Source of the DNA: Deltaproteobacteria bacterium | GTDB taxonomy: Bacteria > Desulfobacterota > Desulfuromonadia > Desulfuromonadales > BM103 | DNA length: 64,000 nucleotides | Reading direction: 5' to 3' | Assembly (NCBI GenBank): GCA_024279915.1 | Contig: JAJRRB010000088.1 | Location: 1-64,000 of the forward strand | Part shown: positions 52,541-60,748 of the stretch, piece after piece | Layout of the letters: every line of letters begins with the position of its first letter | How positions within the stretch are numbered: position 1 is the first letter of the stretch | The notes under the pieces: model-generated | What the model was told of the DNA's origin: nothing | What the model saw: the letters and a program-made list of their open reading frames with translations, nothing else | Databases searched by the model: none | Translations under genes and position numbers: made by a program

Positions 52541-53725
52541 CTAACTTTTCCCAAGCACCTTCTGCATCGCAGGCAGAGCAACGCCGAGCTTGATTTCAGC
52601 CCCCATATTTCCCAGCACTGACTCCAGTGCACCGATACAAAGCAAAATATTTTCAGCACGGCTGGAATGACCCATCAGGCCGATCCGCCACACTTTGCCA
52701 GCCAGAGCACCCAGTCCGGCACCAATCTCAAGGTTGTATTCTTTAAGTAACCGGCTGCGAACTGCAGCGTCATCAACGCCGTCAGGAATCGAGACCGCGT
52801 TTAATTGCGGTAGACGGTCAGCCTCCTTGACAATGAAGGTCAGCCCCATCGCCTCAAGACCGGCCCTGAGAGCCAGATGGTTTTTGTGGTGTCGCTTCCA
52901 GGCAGCGTCCAGCCCTTCTTCCATCAAGATCAGCAATGCTTCGTGCAAAGAGTAGAGAGCGTTGATCGGTGCGGTGTGATGGTAAGCACGCTTGGCACCT
53001 TCTCCCCAGTAACCCATAACAAGGTTTAGATCCATGAACCAACTCTGTACTCTGGTTTTGCGATTACGAACTTTATCCAGAGCACGTTCATTGAAACTCA
53101 CCGGGGAAAGACCAGGAGTGCAGGAGAGACATTTCTGAGAGCCCGAGTAAATGGCATCAATCTCCCACTCGTCTACTTTGACTGGTGTCCCTCCCAATGA
53201 GGTCACTGTGTCGACAATGGTCAGACAGTCGTGTTTATGGGCCAGTTTAACCAGTGTTGCTACGTTGGACTGCGCCCCGGTCGAAGTCTCGGCATGCACC
53301 ATGGCGACGATCCTGGTGTCTGCATGAGCTTTTAGTGCGTCTTCAAGCTTCCCGGCATCAATCGCTTCCCCCCAGGCATCTTCGACCAGCACCGCAATGC
53401 CACCGCAACGTTCGACATTCTCCTTCATGCGGCCGCCAAAGACACCATTCTGGCAGACGATCACTTTGTCTCCCGGTTCCACTAGATTGACGAAGCAGGT
53501 TTCCATGCCTGCCGAACCGGGTGCCGAGATTGGCATGGTCAGAGCATTTTCCGTCTGGAAGGCATACTGCAGCAGCTCTTTGAGCTCATCCATCATGGTG
53601 ATAAAGGCCGGGTCCAGGTGACCGATAGTCGGTCGGGAAAGTGCCTCAAGAACCCGTGGCGGAACATCAGAAGGCCCAGGGCCCATCAAGGTGCGAACGG
53701 GTGGATTGAAGGAGTGAATTAGCAT
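52541..53725 (-). CDS. Class V PLP aminotransferase (alanine/serine-glyoxylate type)
   Basis: This 394-aa fold-type I enzyme has its Schiff-base lysine in SGSQKCLS (about residue 197) and the motif TLMGPGPSDVPP at the start. The aspartate that pairs with the cofactor is in TIVDTVTSLGG. The family moves amino groups between alanine or serine and glyoxylate or pyruvate. Substrate preference is not decided by sequence alone. It faces TetR divergently, with a TGACCGGTCA palindrome 27-36 bp before its start codon. Glyoxylate made by the shunt at 12-16 kb could be a substrate. Confidence 0.88.
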   Translation of the reverse strand: MLIHSFNPPVRTLMGPGPSDVPPRVLEALSRPTIGHLDPAFITMMDELKELLQYAFQTENALTMPISAPGSAGMETCFVNLVEPGDKVIVCQNGVFGGRMKENVERCGGIAVLVEDAWGEAIDAGKLEDALKAHADTRIVAMVHAETSTGAQSNVATLVKLAHKHDCLTIVDTVTSLGGTPVKVDEWEIDAIYSGSQKCLSCTPGLSPVSFNERALDKVRNRKTRVQSWFMDLNLVMGYWGEGAKRAYHHTAPINALYSLHEALLILMEEGLDAAWKRHHKNHLALRAGLEAMGLTFIVKEADRLPQLNAVSIPDGVDDAAVRSRLLKEYNLEIGAGLGALAGKVWRIGLMGHSSRAENILLCIGALESVLGNMGAEIKLGVALPAMQKVLGKS

Positions 53726-53751
53726 ATGTCTGTCCTTTGATAATTGGTTGG

Positions 53752-53761
53752 TGACCGGTCA
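53752..53761. promoter_or_regulatory. Palindrome TGACCGGTCA upstream of the aminotransferase
   Basis: A perfect 10-bp inverted repeat, 27-36 bp before the start codon of the aminotransferase and on the side facing the TetR gene. It is of the type bound by TetR dimers. The match is short and may be chance. Confidence 0.4.
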
Positions 53762-53898
53762 GGTTACTGATACCGTAGAGACTAAGAAGAATAATACCCG
53801 TTCTTTTTTACTGGTCAAGAAATGATCTTTTGTCTGCCTGTTGTTCCAGGCATTCGACATTGTTAAAAAATGACCAGATTATGGATGTATTAATTTCG

Positions 53899-53927
53899 TT
53901 GACAGCCATCCTACTGGTAGGTAGGTT
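53899..53927 (+). promoter_or_regulatory. Putative promoter/operator of the TetR gene
   Basis: TTGACA (53899-53904), 17-base spacer, TAGGTT. The spacer contains the palindrome CCTACTGGTAGG (53910-53921), placed for autorepression. With this -10 the transcript would be nearly leaderless relative to ATG 53935, so the reading is uncertain. Confidence 0.45.
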
Positions 53928-53934
53928 GGCTGTA

Positions 53935-54507
53935 ATGAATGATACGAAAACTAAAATTCTGGATGCAGCGGAAGAGCTGGTACAGCAGGTCGGGCCGAAT
54001 GCGATGAGCTATCAGCAGATCAGTGCTGCTGTCGGAGTTCGCAAAGCAAGTATTCATCATCATTTCCCGAAAAAAGAAAATCTTGTCGAAGTGCTACTGT
54101 CGCGCTGTCACGTTGTCTATGGCGACAGATACAAAGCTATTGTCGACGGTACCGGAACGGCTCCTGACAAGTTGCGCAAGTTGGCGGATGTTTTTGCCGA
54201 GGGTCTCCGCAATGAGCAGCTTTGTCTTGTCGGAACGATCAGTGCGGATTTGAATACTCTCCAGCAGAGTTCTCGGATGATTCTCAAGACAACAATTCAA
54301 GAAACTGTGGGTATTTTTGCGGTCGTTTTTAATCAAGGGCTGCAAGAGGGCTCACTCGCTGTCGCAAAATGCACAGAAGAAAATGCCTATGCGTTTTTCT
54401 CTTTTCTGCTCGGGGCACAAATCTCTGCCCGGGCCTGTGGTGGCGTGCAATCTTTTCGTAGTGCCACCGAAGTAATAATTTCTAGCTGGGAAAATAGCAG
54501 ATGTTGA
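53935..54507 (+). CDS. TetR-family regulator upstream of the AOR operon
   Basis: The ATG at 53935 gives 190 aa. Upstream in-frame starts add sequence that reads through a promoter-like region. The N-terminal domain (about residues 4-52) has the TetR pattern: ILDAAEELV, ISAAVGVRKASIHHHFPKKENLV. The C-terminal helical domain contains a TISADLN segment similar to AcuR/YcdC-type regulators of small organic compounds. It precedes the aor genes on the same strand by 180 bp and is divergent from the aminotransferase. It is a good candidate regulator of aldehyde oxidation. The ligand is unknown. Confidence 0.88.
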   Translation: MNDTKTKILDAAEELVQQVGPNAMSYQQISAAVGVRKASIHHHFPKKENLVEVLLSRCHVVYGDRYKAIVDGTGTAPDKLRKLADVFAEGLRNEQLCLVGTISADLNTLQQSSRMILKTTIQETVGIFAVVFNQGLQEGSLAVAKCTEENAYAFFSFLLGAQISARACGGVQSFRSATEVIISSWENSRC

Positions 54508-54572
54508 AATGCGTACTCCGGTTAATAGATGCTATGAACGACTCATAACTGGCAGCACACTAAAACACTGCT

Positions 54573-54622
54573 ATAATTTTCAGATATGTTATCTAGGGGG
54601 AGGTTGTATCACTCCCGCTTTT
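54573..54622 (+). promoter_or_regulatory. AOR operon -10 box and leader hairpin
   Basis: TATAAT at 54573-54578 with no good -35 (TGGCAG at 16 bp), followed at 54598-54622 by GGGAG...CTCCC and a short T run. The hairpin may terminate TetR transcription or attenuate the aor operon. Confidence 0.4.
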
Positions 54623-54687
54623 AAATAGGGATTCTAAAGTTCACCTTGTGTTCTATGGTTGTCACCCACTCAAGAAGGAGGTTGCAT

Positions 54688-55167
54688 ATGCAAAAACTAA
54701 TTCGCATCGAACCGGCCAAATGTGTTGGCTGCAAGACCTGCGAACTGGCCTGTTCTTTCAAAAATGCCGGTGAGTTCGCCCCCAGTCGTTCCCGTATCTT
54801 CAACGAAGTTTTTGTCGAGGAAGCCAAGTTCATCACTGTCACCTGTATGCAGTGTGATGACCCATGGTGTGAGAAATCCTGCCCTAAAAACGCTATCACC
54901 AAAGAGATGGCCAGTGGTGTTGTCACCGTCGACGAAGAGAAGTGTGTCGGTTGTCGAACCTGCGTCAGTGCCTGCCCCTTCGGCATGATCAAGTATGTCG
55001 ACAGTACCGGTAAAGCGGACAAGTGTGATCTCTGCAAAGGGGACACTCCCGAGTGTGTGGTCTTCTGTCCGACCCAGTGCTTGACTGTGGGCGAGGAAGA
55101 TAAGCCGCTGCGGCAGAAGATGCTGCGTTTCGTCAACACGATGAAAGATGGGCAGATGGAGGTCTGA
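54688..55167 (+). CDS. aorA: AorA-like ferredoxin subunit of aldehyde oxidoreductase
   Basis: The ATG at 54688 follows AGAAGGAGGTTGCAT. The 159-aa protein carries four cysteine clusters typical of polyferredoxin subunits: CVGCKTCELAC, CMQCDDPWCEKSC, CVGCRTCVSAC and CDLCKGDTPEC. It passes electrons between the tungsten subunit and the flavoprotein. It overlaps nothing but is separated from the AOR gene by just one base, so they are translated together. The gene order Fe-S, AOR, FAD, MoaD-like, MoeB-like matches the aorABCDE set described for Aromatoleum aromaticum. Confidence 0.9.
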   Translation: MQKLIRIEPAKCVGCKTCELACSFKNAGEFAPSRSRIFNEVFVEEAKFITVTCMQCDDPWCEKSCPKNAITKEMASGVVTVDEEKCVGCRTCVSACPFGMIKYVDSTGKADKCDLCKGDTPECVVFCPTQCLTVGEEDKPLRQKMLRFVNTMKDGQMEV

Positions 55168-55168
55168 T

Positions 55169-56974
55169 ATGAATAAGGCATGGAAGGGTAAATTACTACG
55201 TGTTGATCTGACTGAGGGAACCTGTAAAGTCGAAGCGCTTAACGAAGAGTGGGCCAACGACTTTATCGGCGGCCGCGGTCTCGGTTCAAAATACTTTACA
55301 GAAGAGGTTTCTCCCGAGGTTGAACCGATGAGCCCGGAGAACAACCTGATTATGGCCACCGGGCCATTGACCGGTACTTACGGTGCGGCCAACGGTCGCT
55401 ACATGGTCATCACCAAGTCACCGCTGACCGGCACTATCGCCTGTTCCAACTCGGGCGGTTACTTCCCCAGTGAACTCAAGTACGCCGGTTTCGACATGAT
55501 TATCTTTGAAGGAAAATCGGAGCACCCGGTTTACCTGCAGATTCGTGATGGCAAAGCCGAACTGGTTGGTGCTGTGCACCTCTGGGGCATGTCGACCAAC
55601 GATACGGAAGACGCGATCCTGAGTGAATTCCACGGTGATGCCAAGGTCGCCAGCATCGGCCTGGCCGGTGAAGTCGGTGTGCATTTCGCTGGCATCATTA
55701 ATGACAAGCACCGTGCTGCTGGGCGCAGTGGCGTCGGCATGGTCATGGGTAGCAAGAATCTTAAGGCCGTTGCGGTACGAGGTACCGGTGGCGTCAAGAT
55801 TGCCAATCCTAAAGCTTATCGCGAGGCGGCGCTTGATACCTATGCCACTCTCAAGGAAAATCCGGTGACTGGCGAAGGTCTGCCTGCCCTCGGGACTGCA
55901 GTTCTGGTCAACGTTATGAACCAAAATGGTGGGTTGCCGACCCGTAATGCGCAGAGTGGCACCTTTGAGGCGGCCGAAGATATCTCTGGTGAGGCTCTTG
56001 TCTCAGGTGAATTGAGACGCATCAAGAGCTGCATGGGTTGTATCATCAGTTGTGGCCGGGTCACGAAAATAACAGATCCCAGGTATGTCGGTGAAGGTGA
56101 AGGGCCTGAGTATGAAACCCTCTGGGCGCTCGGCGCGGCCTGCGGTATTTCTGATATGCCAGCGATCATCAAAGCCAACTATTACTGCAACGAGTACGGT
56201 ATGGACCCCATCACCCTCGGTTCGACGATCGGTTGTGCCATGGAAATGTTCGAGAAGGGGATCATCAGCGAAGAAGAAATTGGCATGTCGCTGAATTTCG
56301 GCGATGGCGATGCCATGGTAAAACTGACCGAAATGACTGGTAAAGGTGAAGGCTTCGGCAAGAAGATTGGACTCGGCTCCTATCGCCTGGCTGATAGCTA
56401 TGGAGTTCCCGAGCTGTCGATGTCGGTCAAGAAGTTGGAGTTCCCCGCCTATGACCCACGCCATGTCCAAGGCATGGGGCTCGGTTACGCAACCAGCAAC
56501 CGTGGCGCCTGCCATGTGCGCGGTTATATTAACTCGGCGGAGACTCTCGGGCTGCCGGAAAAACTTGATCCGGAAGCTACAGAAGGTAAGGCCGGTGTGC
56601 TTAAAGTGTTTCAGGACTACACCGCTGCGATCGATTCGGCCGGTGTTTGTCTCTTCACCACCTTTGCTATGGGAATACCACAGCTTGCTAATTTCTGTAA
56701 TGCGGCCAATGGTACAGATCTGAATGACGCGGGTATTCTAGAAATTGGCGACCGTATCTACAACCTGGAGCGGATGTTCAACCTCAAAGCGGGTATTGAT
56801 CCGTCTCAGGACAAACTGCCGAAGCGGATGCTCGAAGAGCCTCTCCCTGATGGCCCGTCCAAGGGTAATGTCAGCAAGCTGCCAGAGATGCTTCCGGATT
56901 ATTATGAAGTTCGTGGCTGGGGCAGTGACGGCATTCCGACCGAGGAGAAGCTGCAGTCTCTCGGTCTCGCCTAA
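55169..56974 (+). CDS. aorB: Tungsten aldehyde:ferredoxin oxidoreductase catalytic subunit
   Basis: The ATG at 55169 (GGAGGTCTGAT before it) gives 601 aa, the normal AOR length. The N-terminal domain contains GGRGLGSKYF and NLIMATGPLTGT. The first metal-cluster cysteines are in SCMGCIISCG (about residue 290), and the last is in SAGVCLF (about 495). AOR enzymes hold a bis-pyranopterin tungsten and a 4Fe-4S cluster and oxidise aldehydes to acids, often reversibly. The Fe-S and FAD partners on both sides suggest an NAD-linked AorABC complex. Substrate range cannot be read from the sequence. Confidence 0.93.
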   Translation: MNKAWKGKLLRVDLTEGTCKVEALNEEWANDFIGGRGLGSKYFTEEVSPEVEPMSPENNLIMATGPLTGTYGAANGRYMVITKSPLTGTIACSNSGGYFPSELKYAGFDMIIFEGKSEHPVYLQIRDGKAELVGAVHLWGMSTNDTEDAILSEFHGDAKVASIGLAGEVGVHFAGIINDKHRAAGRSGVGMVMGSKNLKAVAVRGTGGVKIANPKAYREAALDTYATLKENPVTGEGLPALGTAVLVNVMNQNGGLPTRNAQSGTFEAAEDISGEALVSGELRRIKSCMGCIISCGRVTKITDPRYVGEGEGPEYETLWALGAACGISDMPAIIKANYYCNEYGMDPITLGSTIGCAMEMFEKGIISEEEIGMSLNFGDGDAMVKLTEMTGKGEGFGKKIGLGSYRLADSYGVPELSMSVKKLEFPAYDPRHVQGMGLGYATSNRGACHVRGYINSAETLGLPEKLDPEATEGKAGVLKVFQDYTAAIDSAGVCLFTTFAMGIPQLANFCNAANGTDLNDAGILEIGDRIYNLERMFNLKAGIDPSQDKLPKRMLEEPLPDGPSKGNVSKLPEMLPDYYEVRGWGSDGIPTEEKLQSLGLA

Positions 56975-57049
56975 ATCTACAGTGATTCATCAAATAGGGA
57001 GGAGTCTGCTGATTTGAAGACTCCTCCCTATTTTAATATGGAGTATGAC

Positions 57050-58273
57050 ATGGCAGAGGCTTTTGATTACGTAATTGTGGGTAACAGTGCGGCAGGGTTG
57101 CAGGCTCTAAAAACTCTTAGGAAACATGCTATAGACGCTTCCGTGGCGATTATTGACCGCGAGGATCTTCCGGCTTACTCGCGAGTGATAACGCCATACT
57201 TTGTTGGCGGCAAGACAGAACGCGATAATCTTTTTCTTGTCGATCGCGACTACTACAATCAGACAGGGGTCACCACGCTGTTTGGCCGTAATGTCGTTGC
57301 TCTCGATGCCGAAGGCCGTCAGCTTGAACTGGATGATGGCAGCAGCGTAGCCTTCGGCAAACTGCTGCTGGCGACCGGGGCTGAGGCAAGGCAACTGACG
57401 ATCACATCTGACCGGTCCAGTGTGCTACGCCACATGGCTGATGCTGAAAAGTTGGTAGAGCTGATGCAGGGTGCGAAAAGCATTACCGCGATCGGCGCTG
57501 GCCTGGTTAGTTTACCACTCCTTTCACATGCACCGGAGTTCGTTGAGAAGCATCTGGTGGTTGGCTCCAACCGAATCTTGAGCCGGATGGTCGATGCGGA
57601 AACCTCGGCAATTCTCGAAAAACGTTTTACAGAGAAGGGCCTGCAACTGCACAAGCAGAATGATAGCGTGGCGATCGAAGAAGGTGACCGATTGCAATTG
57701 CAACTGGCTTCCGGCGATTGCCTGACCAGTGACATGCTGATTGTCGGTAAAGGTGTACAGCCAAATTGCGAATTGGCTAGTGCCGCACGTCTGCAGGTCG
57801 ATTATGGCATTCTGATCGATGACTATTGCTGCACCAGTCACGCCGACATCTACGCCGCAGGCGACGCCGCTGAAGGCAAGGATTTTGTTACCGGTGAACC
57901 GACTATTCAGGGTAACTGGATGACTGCTGTAGAACAGGGAGAGAACGCTGCACTGAACATGATGGGTAAAACTTGTGCTTATGACGGTAGTCTGAAAAAC
58001 AACATCACCGAGGTGCTCGGTGTGGATGTCGCCGCCATCGGTGAGTGCATGGATGATACCACGCAAAGCATCAGTGTTCATGATCAGAGCACTGGTCGTT
58101 TTCGCAAGGTCTTCCTCAATGACCAGCAGCAGGTGATTGGCGCGAACCTGATCGGCGAGACCAATGATGCAGGGCTCTATTATCACTGGATCCGCACCCG
58201 GTCAAAGTTCCCCGGCAAACAGGTTTTAAGCGGTACCAACAGCTACGCCAAATTCCAACTGAGAATGGCCTGA
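57050..58273 (+). CDS. aorC: AorC-like FAD/NAD(P) oxidoreductase subunit
   Basis: The ATG at 57050 (TATGGAGTATGAC before it) gives 407 aa. An earlier in-frame TTG (57014) is less likely. It has an FAD-binding start DYVIVGNSAAGLQAL, a second nucleotide-binding region SITAIGAGLVSLPLL near residue 145, and the C-terminal FAD motif ADIYAAGDAAEG near 270, as in NAD(P)H-dependent rubredoxin/ferredoxin reductases and nitrite reductase flavoproteins. It would connect the AOR Fe-S chain to NAD+. The gene lies 75 bp after the tungsten subunit and 25 bp before a MoaD-like gene. Confidence 0.88.
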   Translation: MAEAFDYVIVGNSAAGLQALKTLRKHAIDASVAIIDREDLPAYSRVITPYFVGGKTERDNLFLVDRDYYNQTGVTTLFGRNVVALDAEGRQLELDDGSSVAFGKLLLATGAEARQLTITSDRSSVLRHMADAEKLVELMQGAKSITAIGAGLVSLPLLSHAPEFVEKHLVVGSNRILSRMVDAETSAILEKRFTEKGLQLHKQNDSVAIEEGDRLQLQLASGDCLTSDMLIVGKGVQPNCELASAARLQVDYGILIDDYCCTSHADIYAAGDAAEGKDFVTGEPTIQGNWMTAVEQGENAALNMMGKTCAYDGSLKNNITEVLGVDVAAIGECMDDTTQSISVHDQSTGRFRKVFLNDQQQVIGANLIGETNDAGLYYHWIRTRSKFPGKQVLSGTNSYAKFQLRMA

Positions 58274-58298
58274 TGCTGGCGAGATAGAAAGGGCGGCA

Positions 58299-58580
58299 AT
58301 GATAAAAATTCAATTTTTCAGTTTGGTCAGATTGCTTATAAAGCAGGAAGCCACTGAGGTTCCATGGGTTGAAGGTGAGACTGTGCAGAGCGTGTTGGAT
58401 AAAACCCAGGCGCAGATCGCCACGCCCTTTCTGCACAAGCTGCTGAACGAAGAAGGGGTGGCCCATACAGGAACCATTATTCTGGTCAACCGCAAGAACA
58501 TCCTGCATCTGAATGGGTTAAAAACCCCGATTGCTGATGACGATGTGCTGGCCTTCTTCCCGCCAGGTGCCGGGGGTTGA
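58299..58580 (+). CDS. aorD: MoaD/ThiS-family sulfur carrier (AorD-like)
   Basis: This 93-aa ubiquitin-fold protein ends in PPGAGG, the di-glycine tail that is adenylated and thiocarboxylated to donate sulfur for molybdopterin synthesis. Its start IKIQFFSLVRLL and the middle TPIADDDVLAFFPP match MoaD-like proteins. The stop overlaps the next start (TGATG), pairing it with the MoeB-like adenylating enzyme. It probably serves the tungstopterin of the AOR in this operon in addition to, or instead of, the housekeeping MoaD. Confidence 0.9.
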   Translation: MIKIQFFSLVRLLIKQEATEVPWVEGETVQSVLDKTQAQIATPFLHKLLNEEGVAHTGTIILVNRKNILHLNGLKTPIADDDVLAFFPPGAGG

Positions 58581-59248
58581 TGGTGAAGGATCGTTACGCT
58601 CGACAGATTCTCCACTGGGGAGCTGAAAAGCAAAAGCTTATCGAACAATCCTCACTACTGATCGCCGGGGTCGGTGGACTCGGGGCAACGGTCAGTCAAC
58701 TGTTGGTCCGTGCTGGCATCGGTCGACTCTATCTGGTCGATGACGGCCACCTTGACTGGCCAGATTTGAACCGTCAGACTCTTTATGGTGAGAAAGATGT
58801 CGGCCTGGCGAAATTGCCGCTTGCTAAAGAACGTCTGAACCAAATCAATTCATCGACCGAAATTGTTGAAATACCAGGCCGCATCGATGCCGATTTTCAA
58901 GTGCCTGCTGGCGTGGATGGTGTCGCTGATTGCCTCGATAATTACCAGAGTCGTTTCGAGCTCTACCGTGCTGTTTCAGCCGGAACCTATTTTGTCCATG
59001 GCGGCTTAAACGGTAACCAGGGTCAGGTGTTGACCTTGCTGTCCGGGAAGTCACAACCATTCGAAGAAGTCTTCGCCGGAGCAGTCCAGCCGCAAGGCAC
59101 GATCCCGGTAACACCGGACAGTGTGGTGATCATAGCCGGTTTGATGGTCAATGAACTCTTCAGCGTCCTCTGGAAAACACCAAAACTCCTCGATCGTTGC
59201 CTGGTCATCAGCTTGGATGATTTCCATATCGATTTCATGGACATCTAA
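58580..59248 (+). CDS. aorE: ThiF/MoeB-family adenylyltransferase (AorE-like)
   Basis: The ATG at 58580 overlaps the MoaD-like stop. The 222-aa protein has the ThiF/MoeB nucleotide motif LIAGVGGLGATVSQLL (about residues 27-42), the catalytic region DLDW-like DGHLDWPDLNRQTLY with the conserved Asn-Arg, and a GGLNGNQGQV segment. The last part lacks the paired zinc CxxC motifs and the rhodanese domain of the longer MoeB/MOCS3 proteins. It activates the MoaD-like partner with ATP. Confidence 0.9.
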   Translation: MVKDRYARQILHWGAEKQKLIEQSSLLIAGVGGLGATVSQLLVRAGIGRLYLVDDGHLDWPDLNRQTLYGEKDVGLAKLPLAKERLNQINSSTEIVEIPGRIDADFQVPAGVDGVADCLDNYQSRFELYRAVSAGTYFVHGGLNGNQGQVLTLLSGKSQPFEEVFAGAVQPQGTIPVTPDSVVIIAGLMVNELFSVLWKTPKLLDRCLVISLDDFHIDFMDI

Positions 59249-59327
59249 TTGCCTTTGTTAGACACTGCGGGCATAATACCAACTCAAATTTCAGATCACT
59301 GATCAATCTTTTGTTGGAGGATGTCCA

Positions 59328-59549
59328 ATGGGCAGCAGAAACGACATGGAAAGAGCCCCCTGGGTTTGCCACATCTGTAATTACAAATCCGATGACGCCG
59401 ATAGCAAGGCGTGCGACCTCTGCTATCGGGTGACTTGCTCGTTGCACCTTCGTCCAGCCTCTATCCTCAATCCGAAAAATGGCCTCTACGAAACAGCGGC
59501 CGTCTGCATCTCCTGCGCAGCTGATAATGCTCGTAAAGAGCAGGTGTGA
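59328..59549 (+). CDS. Small zinc-ribbon-like cysteine protein
   Basis: This 73-aa protein has CHIC (about 14-17), CDLC (about 29-32), another Cys and a His-Leu-His segment nearby (TCSLHL), then CISC (about 60-63). The pairs could form one or two zinc sites. TTGGAGGATGTCC precedes the ATG. It lies 79 bp after the aorE stop on the same strand, without a clear terminator between them, and may be in that transcript. The function is unknown. It is not a rubredoxin by spacing. Confidence 0.68.
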   Translation: MGSRNDMERAPWVCHICNYKSDDADSKACDLCYRVTCSLHLRPASILNPKNGLYETAAVCISCAADNARKEQV

Positions 59550-59573
59550 TTTTTTTTAGACCAAAACAAATCT

Positions 59574-59677
59574 TTGGACGCTGATTTACGCTGATAAACC
59601 TAAACCAAAAATAAAGTCTTTATGGTTTTAAAATCTTAAAGCCTTATCAGCGTTCATCAGCGCAAATCAGCGTCCAA
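59574..59677. repeat. Imperfect palindromic intergenic repeat
   Basis: TTGGACGCTGATTT...AAATCAGCG and repeated CGCTGATAA / TTATCAGCG words give an imperfect inverted repeat of about 104 bp between the zinc-ribbon and methionine synthase genes. It looks like a dispersed REP-type repeat, not a gene. Confidence 0.6.
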
Positions 59678-59824
59678 TGCCTTAATAGCTTTAAAAGCTT
59701 TCCCATCCCCTTCATCTCCTTCATCCCTGTTAACCTGCCTTAGTCCTTATCTGACGTTCTCCAGTTGTATATTTCACGAAAAAGGCTAATATTTCAAAGT
59801 GCTTAAGCAATTAAAGGTAATGAT

Positions 59825-60748
59825 ATGAGCTTTGTCAACGAAAAGATCCTGTTGTTCGACGGTGCCTGCGGCACCAATCTCCAGGAAATGACGATACCGG
59901 ATGCGGCCTGGCAGGGGTGTGAGGGGTGTAACGAACTCCTGAACATCACCTCCCCGGAGACGATCGTTGCTTTACACAAATCGTTTCTCGATGTCGGGGC
60001 CATGGTGATCGAAACTAATACCTTCGGCGCGAGTTCCATCGTTCTGGCGGAGTACGATCTGGCCGATAAGACTGTGGAGATCAACCGGGCAGCGGTGGCT
60101 AATGCCCGCGCAGCAATCGGTGAGCGCAACGGTTGCTATGTGGCCGGTTCGGTTGGGCCGACCACCAAGTTACCATCGCTCAGTCACATCACTGTCGAGG
60201 AATTATCGGACTCGATTGCCGAGCAGATTCGTGCGCTAGTCGAGGCTGGAGTTGATGCTCTGGTGATTGAAACCTGCCAGGACCTGTTACAGGTCAAGGT
60301 TGCACTAGTGGCCTGTTTCGAAGTGCTCGAAGAGCTTGGCCGTGAACTGCCAGTGATGGTCTCGGTGACCATGGAACGCCAGGGAACCATGCTGGTCGGC
60401 AGTGACATCGCTGCGATCTGCGCCACACTGGAACCCTTCCCGATCTTTTCACTTGGCCTCAACTGCGCGACCGGCCCGGCCGATATGATCTCGCATATCC
60501 GCTACCTAGGCCACAACTGGCCGGAGCGCATCTCCTGTATGCCGAACCAGGGCTTGCCCAGCGTAGTCGACGGCAAGACTTTTTACCCGATGACGCCTGA
60601 AGAGTTCGTGAAGAGCATGCGCAAGTTTATCGAAAACGATGGTGTCAGCATTGTCGGTGGTTGTTGCGGCACCACCCCGGAGCATCTCCGTCAGCTCGCT
60701 GCTGCCTGCGCGCAGCTCTCCCCGGTTGAACGTGAGGTGACGCTATGA
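59825..60748 (+). CDS. Homocysteine S-methyltransferase domain protein (MetH module 1)
   Basis: This 307-aa TIM-barrel protein matches the homocysteine-binding N-terminal module of cobalamin-dependent methionine synthase. It has ILLFDGACGTNLQ (start of the barrel), ETNTFGAS near residue 60, and the zinc-cysteines in GLNCATG (Cys) and GGCCGTTPEH (two Cys, near 285). It lacks the pterin and B12 modules, which are encoded by the next gene with a 4-bp overlap (ATGA). Together they form a split MetH. Confidence 0.92.
   Translation: MSFVNEKILLFDGACGTNLQEMTIPDAAWQGCEGCNELLNITSPETIVALHKSFLDVGAMVIETNTFGASSIVLAEYDLADKTVEINRAAVANARAAIGERNGCYVAGSVGPTTKLPSLSHITVEELSDSIAEQIRALVEAGVDALVIETCQDLLQVKVALVACFEVLEELGRELPVMVSVTMERQGTMLVGSDIAAICATLEPFPIFSLGLNCATGPADMISHIRYLGHNWPERISCMPNQGLPSVVDGKTFYPMTPEEFVKSMRKFIENDGVSIVGGCCGTTPEHLRQLAAACAQLSPVEREVTL

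Noticed and set aside
54551..54575. Sigma-54-like TGGCAG...CTGCT before the aor operon
   Set aside because: Spacing between the two elements is too large for RpoN.
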